Source: Sipunculus nudus (Eukaryota; Annelida; Sipuncula; Golfingiida; Sipunculidae). From it: 64,000 nucleotides of DNA. Below the pieces are notes generated by a model. That model worked only from the letters and a program-made list of their open reading frames with translations. It searched no databases and had not been told where the DNA came from. A program made the translations under genes and the position numbers. This document shows, piece by piece, positions 11,190 to 23,010 of the stretch. The stretch is from contig CM049307.1 in the NCBI GenBank assembly GCA_026874595.1, positions 23,968,362-24,032,361 on the forward strand, read 5' to 3'. Within the stretch, counting starts at the first letter, position 1, and the number at the start of each line of letters is the position of its first letter.

Positions 11190-11910
11190 TTTTGAGGTCA
11201 AAGGTCAAGGTCACAGAACATACTTCTTTGAAAAGCCTGTGGATGCATTTTAAGCCAAACCTTTCATCCCAATTCTTTGATCTTTCATATATAGCTCACC
11301 AACTAAGTAGGAGAAGAATCCCATAGATGTTGAGGTCACAAGGTCAAAGGTCAGGGTCACAGGATCCACTTCTTTGAAAAGGTTGTGGACACATTTCAAG
11401 CTAGACCTTTCATTCCAAACCTTTCAGCACTGATATCGCTTCTCTGCCAACAGGGGAAAAGACCTGTTGATTTTGAGGTCAAAGGTCAAGTTCACAGCAC
11501 CCTCTTCTTGCGTGGAGTCATTTTCAGGCAAACTTTTCAATCTATACTTTCCATCTGTCATATATGGCTTACCTATAGGGGAAGAAGCCTATTGATGTTG
11601 AGTTCAAAAGGTCAAAGGTCAAGGTCACAATATTGTTCTAAATGCTTGTGAACATATTTCAAGTGAAACTGTTCAACCCAAACCTTCAGTCTTTCACATA
11701 TGCCACATCTATGCATCACTGAATGTGATTCAAACTTCATATTTATGGGTCTTTTTGCATGAAGAAATAACTAATTGATTTTGAGGTCAGCTGGTCAGGA
11801 GGTTAAAGGTTGCAGGTCTAAGTTATTCACTCATTGGTTGCCAAGTAGTTACCCATCATTTAGAAAGAATCCAGTTGATATGTGGGCAAAAGGCCAAGGT
11901 CATAGGTCAG
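11190..11910. repeat. About 135-bp tandem core with AGGTCAAAGGTCA motifs
   Basis: The unit contains 'cttTCATATATAGCTCACC...GTTGAGGTCAAAGGTCAAGGTCACA...TTTGAAAAG..TGTGGA'. The 13-mer AGGTCAAAGGTCA is perfect at 11195, 11341, 11476 and 11609 (spacings 146, 135, 133), and degenerate versions follow at about 11784 and 11890. This is core sequence of the surrounding element. Confidence 0.75.
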
Positions 11911-12249
11911 GGATGTTCACAATAACTTATTTTGTAGACCATCTCTATTTTTGTTAGCGAACCTGTGAGCTTATGTGATGGTGTGCCGGCGTCCGTCGGC
12001 CGGTGTCCGTCGTCTGTACGTTAACCTATACTAACTTGAAAATGGCAAGAATTAACATCATCAAATTTTATGCATAAAATTAGTCATCTAAAAAACTCTA
12101 TCAGATTTTGCTTATTTTTTGGCTAACTGCATTTTCTTAGATTTTATAAGGAAAAATCTAAAAAAGCTTAAAAAATCTTCTTCGAATCTGTTCAGCCAAA
12201 TTGTCCAATATTTTACAAAAAAATGATTTCTGGAACAATCTCTCTCAAG

Positions 12250-12790
12250 TTTGTTCGAATGGTTTAAGTTCGGTGATTTTTGGCCGAGTTACAGGAAGTT
12301 GAACTTAGTCATCTGTCCAAAAAAGCATACAAAAATTACAATCTCAGAAATAGCTTGAGCTATCATCACCAAATTTTATGCCAATGTTGGTCACATGAGT
12401 TATATCTGAAATTGAGGTATTGGTGGCGCCACCTGCAACGCCCTTCTTCTCAAAAACCACTGGGCCAAATTCTTAAATCTCACACATTAATTATCCTTAG
12501 ATGTTGATAATTCAAGTTTGTTCAAATGGTCTCAGTTCAGTGACTTTTGGCTAAGTTATGGGAAGCTGAATTTAGTCATATGCCGTAACAGCCCATTTTA
12601 GCTAAGTGGCTACAAAAATCTTCTCCTCAAAAACCACTGGGCCAAATTTTTAAATCTCGCACATTAATTATTCTTAGATGTTGATAATTCAAGTTTGTTC
12701 AAATGGTCTCAGTTCAGTGACTTTTGGCTGAGTTATGGGAAGCTGAACTTTGCCATTTTGCTGTATTTTCCCATATGAGTTATAAACCTA
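12250..12790. repeat. About 178-bp tandem core repeat
   Basis: 'CTC(C/T)TCAAAAACCACTGGG' followed by 'CACATTAATTAT', 'TGTTCAAATGGTCTCAG' and 'TTATGGGAAGCTGAA' recurs at about 12446 and 12623, with a diverged copy before them. A perfect GGTGGCGCCACC lies at 12422-12433, the same palindrome as in the arrays at 4349-7110 and 31969-32979. Confidence 0.7.
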
Positions 12791-13501
12791 CAAAACGTTT
12801 TTTGACTGATGATACTGAGGCCAGTTTGTTTAATATTTTGCAAGAATAATTCCCTGAATAATTCTTATAATAATTGTCTTTTATGGTTCCAAAGAATGAA
12901 TTTTGGCTGATTTATAAATTGAGTCATTTTAGCATACATGTTAGCTGTGTGAAGTAGATACATCCAGCCTAGCACCAGTTTATCAGCATCCATTACATCA
13001 TGCCTCTAGACATTAAATTTCAGGTTATCTATGGAAAATATTGAAAAGAATGTTTTTTAAAAGCTTTTAAAAATGTAGATTTATGATATTAGATATCATC
13101 TGTACACTAACTCATAATTTCTCAGGAATAGCAGGAGCTACCATCCCCATATTTTATGCAATTATCGGTCACAAAATAAATGTTGATGGATTCAGCTTAT
13201 TTTTGCAATCTGTATTTACTTAGATTTTACAGGGAAAAAGCTGAAAAAAACTTTAAAAGTCTTATTCTTCTAAACGGTCAGAAATTTACAGAAATGATCC
13301 CAGAGGCGAGCCTTCTCAAGTTTGTTCAAATAATTTGTGTTTGATAAATTTTAGCAGAGTTACATAAAAGACCAAGATTGTGTATGTTTCTTGAATAGGT
13401 TGAGAAACTGCCAACTGTTTCATATTTGGCAACAGATCAAGAGTTCATTCAGTGCAGCCAAATATAGGTCAACAGTTCAATCAGTGCAGCCAAGCACAAG
13501 G

Positions 13502-13611
13502 CATGTGATCACCTCATGGGTGTCATGTGAGCACCTCATGGGCAGCATGTGATCGTCTCATGGGTAGCATGTGATCACATCATGAGTATCATGTGATCAC
13601 CACATGGGTGT
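13502..13611. repeat. 22-bp tandem repeat, 5 copies
   Basis: Five consecutive units of CATGTGATCACCTCATGGGTGT type fit exactly five periods of 22 bases with a few substitutions. They are rich in the palindrome CATGTGATCAC. They lie inside the composite element. Confidence 0.85.
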
Positions 13612-14079
13612 CATGCCCCTCAGGGCTGCATATGGCGCCAATCTGTGAGCTTATGCAAGTGTGTGGCTACTATTTCAGATTTGGCAAAAGGCAAAAGGTC
13701 ATAAAAGCTCAGTACAGTTGGCTTGTATTGAATAAAAATTTATATGGAAGCACCCGTAGTTCTTGCATGGATTTCCTTGATCTTTTGCTATATTTTGGTC
13801 TTGTATGTGGCCTGTGTGGTATTCCTTTTGAGACTTACAGGTATCGAGCAAGCTGTGGGATTAGTTCCTGATAGCTCAACAACCATACATTTTGCCTCAG
13901 ACCATCATTCACTATGTTTTAACCAGACATATATGATAAGAATTTATGGCAACGTAGAAAGTTTAAACAAAATTGGCATATAGGTTCTGCAACAATTTTA
14001 CTAGAAGTTGTGAATCGCAGCCTATGATGTCGCAGGTCATGCTTGGCAGCTGAGCGTCATGACCCATGGGTCACTTGTT

Positions 14080-14755
14080 TAATATAAACATGCATATACA
14101 GGTATTCTATTTATATAGTTATTCTTTATCTTACCATTATGTTTTCACTGACTTTCATCTGACTTAAAAAGAGATTTTGCCTCATCCAGATTTGAATCTT
14201 ATATCTAATATTTTATATACAAAATTATATTTAGTTTACAAATATTAAAATCCTGAAGTGAAGTCCGTAGTAACTAGGAAGAAAGAATATTTTATAGTAT
14301 CCCCAGACTGAAAGTTTGGGGTCTGGGGTTTTCAGCATGGTCGCTCCACTGTCATAGAGAATCTCTGCAGGCAGTATTAACTAAATTTTTTCACGGAGCT
14401 TAATCATATGTTATTAGCATAGATATGAATCGTGGACGGAGCTTAAGATAAGGACGTGTTTTACCAGGAGTGACCTTGACCTTGAATAGGTAAATTGTTT
14501 TTAGTAAAATTTACTTAAAACATAAAATATATCGAAAGAAGCGGGGCGGATTGGCCTAGAAAAATGGGTTGACCAAGGATCTTTGAAAGCCTTGTACGGT
14601 GCTGCCATCTAAAATCCTTTTCTTGTTTGTGTCGTTAACAATCTCATTTACAATATATTTCATTTAAGTTCAACGGGTAAAAAACTGAGTTCCATAAAAT
14701 ACTGGCCATGACCTTCTTAGGTGTTCATAGATCGTAGATGTTTCAGAAGAAAGGG
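14080..14755. other. No gene seen; unique AT-rich sequence
   Basis: I see no reading frame with coding character, no clear repeat and no RNA gene here. Confidence 0.5.
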
Positions 14756-14782
14756 CCTTTAATAGAAACAAATCTTATGCAT

Positions 14783-14915
14783 GACGGGGGTTTTTAGGGG
14801 GGTCAGACCCCCCCCCCCCCCCCCCCGCTCTTAACAAACGACCTTGTTTTGACAATTTTTATGTATGACACCCGTTGACCCCCTCCCTGCAAAAAAATCC
14901 TGGATCCGCGCTTGT
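14783..14915 (-). mobile_element. Remnant of the GGATCC-ended hAT-like MITE
   Basis: It has GGGGGTTTTTAGGGGGGTC, a run of about 19 C, and an end reading CCTGGATCCGCGC. The intact relative at 35912-36127 has the same order of G/C runs and a GGATCCGC end. Degenerate, with no target duplication seen. Confidence 0.45.
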
Positions 14916-16590
14916 TATAAGTATTCATTGGTACCGAAGTCATTGTTATTTTTAGGGCCAGAGGTAGATGAACGTGTCAACCGTCAAACTCTGTTCGGGC
15001 ACATAATCTCAAAAACCGTTAAAGCAGTAGGTCGTGATTCGTAACGCGGAAGATTGGCACCTATGAGAGGATGAACGCTATCGAATTACAGATCCGTCCG
15101 AAATAAAATGTCTGCCAGGCAGCGATCTTGGAATTTCTTTTTGCTCAGGAACGGTTTGAGCAGTGCTCCTGAATTTTCTTCTGGATATTGCTAACAGTGT
15201 CTGGGAGGACGTTCATTTTCTGACCCATAGGTAATCTATCATGGCCACCAGGCACGATCTTTGAAATCTTTCGTTTGCATTTGCCTATCTTTCAAGCAGT
15301 TTTTGCGAAAAATGTACGATTATGGGGATATGGATATCGAATTTCAATCTCAACACAAAGTGAATATGCCTGCCCGGCAAATAACTTAAACCCTTTCTTG
15401 TGCTTTATCTCAATAATCCTTTGACTTTTTTGTTTTAAGATCGGACCTTTTGATAATTTGTGGTAATAAATTTCAGATCGGTCTTGCACCCAAATATGGC
15501 CATGCACCTACAGTGCTGGCATTTTGAAACATTAAGCATCAGCGGGCCCTGACTGAAGACCTCTCAGGGTCACAATCAAATCTGGTTATTCATATCTCTC
15601 AGTTTACGAGTGACAGTTTGGCACTGTGAACAAAAGTTCTTATGCAACTGCATAAAATTATTTCATAATTAAAGAAAATATATAAAGAGAGACCGAGGCA
15701 TTTTACCCCCCCCCCCCCCAAATTAAATTCAAGTCGGAGCCTTGCAGTTCTATACATATCATAAAATAGAAAAAAAGGTTTATTAAAAAAATTGGATCTC
15801 AGACAAATGTGTTAACTGTTGAACTGTCAGTCAAAACATTATTTGCAATAATTTCTTCAATCTTATCAACCAACCATGGCCTAGATTACCTCTTCCTCTC
15901 AGACTTTATCTACATTTCATAATATTTTATTAGCCTTCCAGGTGTACAAATACTTTTGAATGCACTGCCCCCCCCCCCCCCTTTCACTCCTTTTCTCTCT
16001 ACATCCAGCCCTCCTTGTTGCCCTCACTGTTCCCTTCTCCGAACCCCATTCCAGTGTCGGCCTCGGTAAACAAGAACAAGATAAATCAGATTTATTCATA
16101 TTTTTATATTTTGTATAACTATTTGTCCATATGTACCTATGTACATGCCAGAAATTGTCAATATTGTGTAATATGTAGACATACTGGGCATCAAAATAAT
16201 GCACCTTGTCAAGACCGAAGAGATATCATGTCATACAGTCACAAATTCATGAATCCCCTCATAAGCATAGTAAATCATAACATTATATATGTCAAATCGA
16301 AATCTCGCAGACTTCCATACACTATAGATCCATTAAAAAAAATAGCCTTATCATCATTCTACGACTGTATACTGTCATTTGCTCAAAAATATCGCTAATT
16401 TCAACCCCTCCCAAATAAATAAAAATAAACCACTTACTCCATATTAATCCATCAGTCAGGTTATTTCATATATCATTTTCTAACATACTACATAATATTC
16501 TTTTATACTAACCCAACATGTCCATGATATTCATAAGCGTTATCGACTCCATCTAGTATCACAATGGGGATACATTTATAGTCCAATCAT
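14916..16590. other. No gene seen; AT-rich sequence with poly(C) tracts
   Basis: It contains C runs at about 15708 and 15969 and otherwise unremarkable sequence. The longest open frame (16015-16398) has no coding signature. Confidence 0.5.
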
Positions 16591-16627
16591 GGTCAGCTGA
16601 GCGCCGTGACCCATGGGTCCCTTGTTT
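16591..16627 (+). mobile_element. 3' terminus of a pearl-like element
   Basis: GGTCAGCTGAGCGCC, then GTGACCCATGGGTCC and CTTGT. The terminus stops where a second element, in the opposite orientation, resumes. Confidence 0.6.
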
Positions 16628-16837
16628 ATTATTCGGGGGGTACTAACAAGCCCCATAGCTCGGAGGATATAGGTCACACTGACCTAATTTTAAGTTTCCA
16701 AGGAGATTTTTTATTGACCTTCACAGATGTACACTAAGAAGTTTCTAGGTCCAGCGGTTACGATTTGTTCCCTGCTAACGGACGGACAAAGCGCCATACC
16801 TATACCTAAGTTGACTTTCAGTCAGCTGAGCTAAAAA
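16628..16837 (-). mobile_element. 5' end of a pearl-like element, interrupted
   Basis: On the minus strand it reads TTTTTAGCTCAGCTGACT..., a short GTCCGTCCG run, then the core start through AGCTATGGGGCTTGTTAGTACCCC. The left remainder is missing because another element's 3' end abuts it at 16627. The breakpoint lies in the same poly(T)/ATTATTC position of the repeat as the one at 48678. Confidence 0.6.
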
Positions 16838-18925
16838 GGCAGGCTAAGGCAAATTTCAAATTAAATAATGACTTTGCAGCCAGGTTGTCCTCTTTAAGAC
16901 CCCAATTACGGACAGGGAAGAGGTCGCTGTTTCCTCGTTAATAACATAATGCATTGCAGTTACAGGTGAAACCCCCTTTTTTTGGCCGAACGACAACTAA
17001 AACTTCGGAATGGACGGCGAGAAGGAATCCCTTCAAGGAGCTTCTCCATTACCTGTGACTGGAAACTATATATGTTAATTCTGTAGTTAAGGTTTCCAGG
17101 GTCTCTCCCAGCGTTACAGAGAGAGCACGGGAGCTACTATAGGCCTAGGGATACCTCTCCATATAAATTGGGAAATTCATTACAAAATATTTGTTCCAGT
17201 GACCATGCTAAGACGTTCGAAATGTTCTTAGCAAAATTAAGATAAAAAGGATACCCTCGCTTTTCAGAAAAGTATTGCATTTTCTCGGCTTTTGAAGATC
17301 ATACTGCAGTATAATTAAGTTCTTAAAAATGCACCAGTATCTTTAAAAATTGTTCCCATTTCGTACAGCCCCATTTAAGGGAGGTTCCCGGACAGAAAAC
17401 CAATTTAATCAAGTATGACCCCAGTAAAATAATACAAACATTAAATATGACCCCTGTAAAATAATACTAAAATTAAATGTTCTTACAAGTAACAACTATT
17501 CTGTATATGGAAAGCGGGCGGTTTATTTTCAGCTTGGCTCTCACTCTCAGCCTACCGTACAGTCTATATGGGAATTTGGACCCGGGCGCAAGACAGTCTT
17601 GGAATCAAGGTGGCGCTAATTTGCACAAGACTTGATGTTATGGTTTTAGAACGGATTTTTTTCTCCATATTCCTAATACTTTATTATTCTTGCCCTTCAT
17701 GCCCTAGGGTTTCCCCTCTTAAAGTGGTGTTTGGGAAGATCATATGGCTATGACAGCCTGGTTATGTTAGTTATAGAACATCTGTACACAACTATCCGGC
17801 GTGGCTTCTCTGGAACCTGAGTCACGTATCGTAGGTTTAGTACCACTGTGTTCTAGCCCGCCCTCCACCCGTCAAGGTCCGCTTGTTCACGATTACAGAG
17901 AATGGGGAGGGGGCATCCTTAGTAGCCAGCTATCCCAGTGATATCTCCAGCACTGTAAACACGGATACAAGTATAATCATGTCTTCAGTGGAGCTGTGTC
18001 ATTATTGAAATGCACCTATTGCCCTTTCTCGGCCTTATGAGATTGTGGATATATGTTGTGGGCTGACTTCTGAGAAATGTTGACCATCAAAGGGTAAGAA
18101 ATCCCAGTATGACTACTGAGAAATATTTTGAGTTTGTAATCGTTAAGGTCTTGAAAGGGGAGCGTGCATGAATACTTTTGTAACGGAGAATCTCGCTCAG
18201 CCCTGTGAGTACAAGGCAGGCTTGGAACCTGGAAATGTTTTGTAGTTCCCTGGTAATTAAAAGGATCAGTGGAGGGGTATGGCCTTACCCCCTTTCGAAT
18301 CCACTGTCTGCTTAGAGTACATCAGGAATGCGTTCACACATGCTGTTTGTTATGCATTTCTTTCTCTCTCTCCTTTCTGTCATTTAGGGCTTTGTAAAAA
18401 AAAAATATCAACACCTCTGACTTTGTGACAATCTCGAGCTTTACTTTGTAGAAAATGGCGGCGTAAAGAACAGCGTAAACACACCCATTCAAACTGACCG
18501 CACCATGTAAACCATGCAGTCTCATCTGTGTGTAGCTACTATGTATGGTCTATACGTCATTAGCCTGAAATCGTGAATTGTGGATTATGGAGCTTTTCTT
18601 TTTAAACCAGTAACCCAAATTGATTCATTTTGATCACCTATCTCTCTCTAAAAAACAAAACAACAACAAAATGGTCACGCAGACATCTCGCCACAAGATA
18701 TTATTATAAGTAAGACGCCACTATATAGCATTTTTGAGCGAAGCTGTGCACGACCAGCTTGAAACGCTCGGGGACGACTATTGACAAATTAACTGTAAAT
18801 GAAAGGAATATGAGTATAAGACGCGTGTATATTTTTCAAGACAGAATAATTAAGAAACGGTATGCAAGCTACAAAAATATGGTTGAAATATATACTTGTC
18901 AAATACGTGTTAAATGAATCCGACT
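16838..18925. other. No gene seen
   Basis: Mixed-composition unique DNA. I found no ORF of convincing coding character and no RNA gene. Confidence 0.45.
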
Positions 18926-18928
18926 TCA

Positions 18929-18965
18929 GGAGACGATCCAGGATTTAGGAAAAGGAGGGGTCCAA
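18929..18965 (+). mobile_element. Fragment of the GGATCC-ended MITE
   Basis: CGATCCAGGATTTAGGAAAA followed by GGAGGGGTCCAAC matches the left end of the element at 35912. Only this end is present. Confidence 0.5.
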
Positions 18966-19038
18966 CGGTTGCCATTACCTCCATTTAGTCCATTACATCA
19001 CAAGGTTTCCCCATGCTGTGTTTATGGTTAGTAGCTAT

Positions 19039-20480
19039 CTTTAGCTCAGCTGACTGTAAGTCATCTGAGCTATAGCGATCACTCTTTGTCCGTCGTCTGT
19101 CCGGCCGTCTGTCCGTTAACAAGGCACAAATCGTAACCACTGGACCTGGAATCTTCTAACTTTTCATCCAGAATGGTCCATAAAAAATCTCCTTGGAAAC
19201 CTGGTATTAGGTCTCTGTTACCCATATTCTTCATGCTATGGGGCTCCGAAGTACCCCCTACATGATGAAAAATTTGATAAAAAAGCTCAAATATCTGAAC
19301 ACCTAATGCATTGATCACCATGATTTTTTACATGGATATTGATCATGGAGTGTTTCATCAGTTTCTGCAGACTGGTGGCGTCAACTTTATTTTTTTCGAT
19401 TTTTAAACTTTTTTTTCTCTATTTTTGAGACCTCAAAAGATGCCGTCATCTGTTAACAGGGCACATATCGTAACTACTGGACCTGGAATCTTCTAACTTT
19501 TCATCCAGAGAGGTCTCTGTTACCCATATTCTTCAAGCTATGGGGCTCCGGAGTACCCCCCAGAATAATGAAAAATTTGAAACAAAAGCTCAAATATCTA
19601 AACAACGAATGCATTGATCACCATTGATCACCATTTTCGATTTTCTTACGATTTTTTTTTCTCTATTTTGAGACCTTAAAAGATGCCGTGATCTGTTAAA
19701 AGGGCACAAATCGTAACCGCTGGACCTGGAATCTTCTTAATTTACATCCAGATAGGTCCATAAAAAGTCTCCTTGAAAACCTAGAATTAGGTCTCTGTTA
19801 CCCATATTCTTCAAGCTATGGGCTCTGAAGTACCCCCGCGAATAATGAACAATTTGATACAAAAGCTCAAATATCTAAACAACGAATGCATTGATCACCA
19901 TGATCCTTTGCATGAATATTGATCATGGAGTGTTACATCTGTTTTTGCAGACTGGTGGCGCCATCTGTATTTTTCTAATTTTTTTTACGATTATTTTCTG
20001 TTTTTGAGACCTTAAAAGATGCCGTCATCTGTTAATGGGCACAAATCTTAAAGACAATGACTGGACTTAGAATCTTCTGTCTCGACATGCAGGGAGACCC
20101 ATGAAAGTCTTCTTGGAAACCTGGAATTAGGTCTCTGTTACCAAAAACCTGTGAGCTATGGGGCTTCCAAGTACCACCCCCCCCCCCCCCCCCCCCACCA
20201 GAATAATAGAAAATTTGATACAAAAGCTCAAGTATCTGAACAGCTAATGCATTGATCACCATGATTCTTTGCGTGGATATTGATCATGGAGTGTTTTTTC
20301 AGTTTCTGCAGACTGGTGGCGTCACCTGTATTTTTTTTCGATTTTTATTATTTTTTTTATCTATTTTTTGAGACCTTAAAAGATGCGGTCATCTATTAAC
20401 AGGGCACATATCTCAACGACTAGACCTAGAATCTTCTGCAGACATGCTGGGAGGCCCATGAAAAGTCTCCTTTTTACAAA
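19039..20480 (+). mobile_element. Pearl-like element, 5' end plus core, 3' truncated
   Basis: Left end TTTAGCTCAGCTGACTGTAAG with hairpin partner TCATCTGAGCTATAG, then GTCCGTCGTCTGTCCGGCCG. Core units follow, each with AGGGCACAAATCGTAACC, CTGGAATCTTCTAACTTT, AGGTCTCTGTTACCCATATT, GCTATGGGGCTCCGAAGTACC and a GGTGG(C/A)G palindrome (about 19371, 19951 and 20311). A C-run of about 22 bases sits after AGTACC at 20173-20197. No right terminus is found; homology stops near 20480. It is the same family as 31233-33322 and 46920-48678. Confidence 0.7.
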
Positions 20481-20490
20481 TATCAAAATA

Positions 20491-20985
20491 CTAACATGAA
20501 CCTGCATGGGAATAAAATAGCAATATACTAACATGAAACCGGGTAATACAAGGAGGGCAGGGAAAATGTGGCATAGACAACTCTGGTACTGGTATATATG
20601 AAGGAGGGCAGGGGAAATGTGGCATAGACAACTCTGGTACTGGTATATATGAAGGAGGGCAGGGGAAATGTGGCATAGACAAATCTGGTACTGGTATAAT
20701 GAAAGGAGGGCAGGGGTAGTGTGGCATAGATATCTCTGGTACTGGTATAATGCAAGGAGGGCAGGGAAATTGTGGCATAGATAACTCTTTTAGTCTAAAA
20801 TAGGCGTGTGTTGGGGTGTGTGCTCCCAAGGGAGCCGAGAAAAGTTGCAAGAAAGAACAGACCCGAAGACCTGGAAGTCGGATGGGACACTCATGCACGG
20901 AATGACTATAATCCAAAGCTTTACTTTTGACAGCGGAGGAAACTATAAACTGTTTAAGACCCTGAGAGTTCAGAAGTTTCAACAT
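20491..20985 (-). CDS. Doubtful ORF of 164 codons over a 51-bp tandem repeat
   Basis: An ATG at 20983-20985 opens a frame of 164 codons. Its C-terminal half is five near-identical 17-residue units (PVPELSMPHFPCPPSYI type) encoded by five exact 51-bp DNA units (starts at 20553, 20604, 20655, 20706 and 20757). A period divisible by three keeps the frame open, and the neighbouring frame is also open for 75 codons, so this may be chance. There is no signal peptide and no recognised domain. A proline-rich secreted or matrix protein cannot be excluded. Confidence 0.2.
   Translation of the reverse strand: MLKLLNSQGLKQFIVSSAVKSKALDYSHSVHECPIRLPGLRVCSFLQLFSAPLGAHTPTHAYFRLKELSMPQFPCPPCIIPVPEISMPHYPCPPFIIPVPDLSMPHFPCPPSYIPVPELSMPHFPCPPSYIPVPELSMPHFPCPPCITRFHVSILLFYSHAGSC
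20553..20807. repeat. 51-bp tandem repeat, 5 copies with no length change
   Basis: Units start GAGGGCAGGG(G)AAATGTGG and end TCTGGTACTGGTATA(T)ATG. Starts are spaced exactly 51, 51, 51, 51. Divergence is a few substitutions per unit. Confidence 0.9.
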
Positions 20986-21070
20986 TAATATAGGTTTGCC
21001 TTATAAATTAAATATAAATTTTTGCGTGTGTTGGTATATATACATAAGCTTTGGAGCGATCATATATATA

Positions 21071-21085
21071 ATGGGGGGGGGGGGG

Positions 21086-21124
<39 letters not shown>
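21071..21124. repeat. G run followed by (TA)n microsatellite
   Basis: About 14 consecutive G, then CTATATATA continuing to 21124. Confidence 0.9.
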
Positions 21125-21126
<2 letters not shown>

Positions 21127-22520
21127 TCTATCGTAGGCTTTATGGGCGTTTTTTTTTGTGTGGGGCGCGCAATCTGCAAGTGTAGCGAGTTTGAAAACGC
21201 TTACGCGCCTGAAAGAGGGGTGGGTGCGGGAAGGGGTATGATCCCCCGCACATTGTTTTGAAAATTTTGAAAAAAATAAAATAAAATAAAAAAATATGCG
21301 TTTTCAATGCAGTATTTTGACCAATATCTTCTTTTAATCATATACTGCACCACACCAAAAAATTACCAAAATAATAAATATTAAATATACATAATCATGT
21401 GCATGTGCCAAATTGATATTTATTATACCCTAATATAGTATTCTTCAAATCTTTATAAAACTTCAGATCCGTTACTGTTGTTTTTTAATATTACTCAAAA
21501 CCGCAGGCGTGCATGGTATATGAAGTAGGAAACAAATATAGGCCTACTGAGAGGCAAAGAATTACCATTTTTAAGCTTACTTTAAGTTTAAGGTGTAATT
21601 ATCTAATAAACTATCAGTTATCAAATTTGAAAACTAACTTTATTTCAGTTATATATAATTACACATTGAGCAATACAAATCATTGTTATTTTCCAAAGCA
21701 GAACTCTCTATAAGTTTATCAGATTAAAAATACACGCATACAAGCATATTTACAACCGTTCTCACTAAAATAAAATGCATTATATATAATTACATTATAT
21801 AAGTACATGATGGACAGATAAGTTGTAAAGCTAATCAAATCTGTAATTTGAAAGGAATTGGTGAAAAAGGGTAGCTTTTATTCAAATTTGTATACGCCAT
21901 GTCAAGTGTAATTTACATATAGCTAACCCGGTCCGGTTGTCTGCAGTGAGAGATGCAGCTTTGTACGTGATGCAATTTATAGAATTTTGAATCAGTTAAT
22001 ATATTCAGAAACATATCTTATATGGCAAATGTATAAAACTTGGAAATAAATGATGTAATGAAAAGAATGAGGATCTTATGCAAGCATTTTTTCATTATTT
22101 TCCTGCCTCAGCAGAATATGAAATAAAGTGATTGGCTTTGATTGTCTATCTCTCTGTCTGTTTTAAAACATTTAATAATTATGAATAAACATTTCCTCCT
22201 GTAAGCACTGTTGCCTTAAAGTCCATATATCCTCTGTATATTTGCATGCAGACGTCTTGTAACATTCACCATTATAACTCCCCCCCAACCCACCCCCACC
22301 CCCACCCCACCCTAATAGCTTGCAATTGAGCCCTTGCGCCTGTATAAGGAATTTTTAAATGAGAAAACAGTGTAATAATTGAAACATACATTGTATATTT
22401 TTGCCTCAGCAGAATGGGACGAAAAGTGATCACCTATGTCAATCTGTTTATCATTAAATATATGGGCCTATAATAATTATGAATAAACTTTTTTCTCATA
22501 AGCACTGTTGAACTCTCTCG
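21125..22520. other. No gene seen; AT-rich unique DNA
   Basis: It contains a C-rich stretch at 22261-22312 (CCCCC/CCCACC runs) and two similar passages, 'CCTCAGCAGAATATGAAA' at about 22106 and 'CCTCAGCAGAATGGGAC' at about 22404. Each is followed by 'AATAATTATGAATAAAC' and 'TAAGCACTGTTG', indicating a diverged direct repeat of about 300 bp. Nothing coding. Confidence 0.5.

Positions 22521-22524
<4 letters not shown>

Positions 22525-22584
<60 letters not shown>
22525..22584. repeat. (CT)n microsatellite
   Basis: About 30 uninterrupted CT dinucleotides. Confidence 0.95.
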
Positions 22585-22586
<2 letters not shown>

Positions 22587-22879
22587 ATATACTTCAGCTT
22601 ATCTCCACTATCTTCCTTATTCTATCATTGACAGGTGTTCATACATTCCCATGGTTATTTTATGCACATTTTACTGTCAAATAGCTAAAATATTTTTACT
22701 TCTAGAAATATTTGATCATGAGAGACTCCTGCATCTTTGAAATATAGTCCATAAAAGTACACAGTAACTAGTCAGCTAATATATATATTTTTTATTCAGC
22801 TACAGTATATATATTTAATATCTGAATATCACTAGTTAGCAGTGCTATTTCCTCTCAGCTTTTCAAATACTAATATATG

Positions 22880-22884
<5 letters not shown>

Positions 22885-22936
<52 letters not shown>
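22885..22936. repeat. (AT)n microsatellite
   Basis: Uninterrupted AT dinucleotides. Confidence 0.95.
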
Positions 22937-22941
<5 letters not shown>

Positions 22942-22978
22942 AGTTTACATATTTTGTATTTGCTAATATTTTCCAAAA

Positions 22979-23010
22979 TTCAGCTTAGCGGCGTGATCCA
23001 TTGTTAACAA
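22979..23010 (+). mobile_element. Degenerate pearl-like 3' end
   Basis: CAGCTTAGCGGCGTGATCCATTG resembles the consensus CAGCTGAGCGCCGTGACCCATGG. It is isolated. Confidence 0.35.

Larger units (their letters stand above)
10874..14079 (+). mobile_element. Large composite pearl-like (Helentron-type) element
   Basis: Left end: TTTTTAGCTCAGCTGACT with an imperfect hairpin partner, then a GTCCGTCC-rich run (10920-10960). Right end: GGCAGCTGAGC, the palindrome TGACCCATGGGTCA, CTTGT at 14045-14079. Inside are two kinds of tandem core (11190-11910 and about 12250-12790), a second GTCCGTC run at 11988-12020, and a 22-bp repeat block. The second GTCC run, and the motif CTGTGAGCTTATG near both 11963 and 13640, suggest that another element is nested inside. 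No long ORF and no Rep/helicase domain, so it is non-autonomous. It starts about 330 bp after the CLEC16A poly(A) site. Confidence 0.6.

Noticed and set aside
13744..13983. Hydrophobic 79-codon ORF resembling a membrane protein
   Set aside because: It lies inside a pearl-like element, overlaps another frame and has no conserved motif.
16015..16398. 127-codon ORF
   Set aside because: AT-rich with biased Ile/Asn/Tyr/Ser content, no domain, and preceded by a poly(C)/CT tract.
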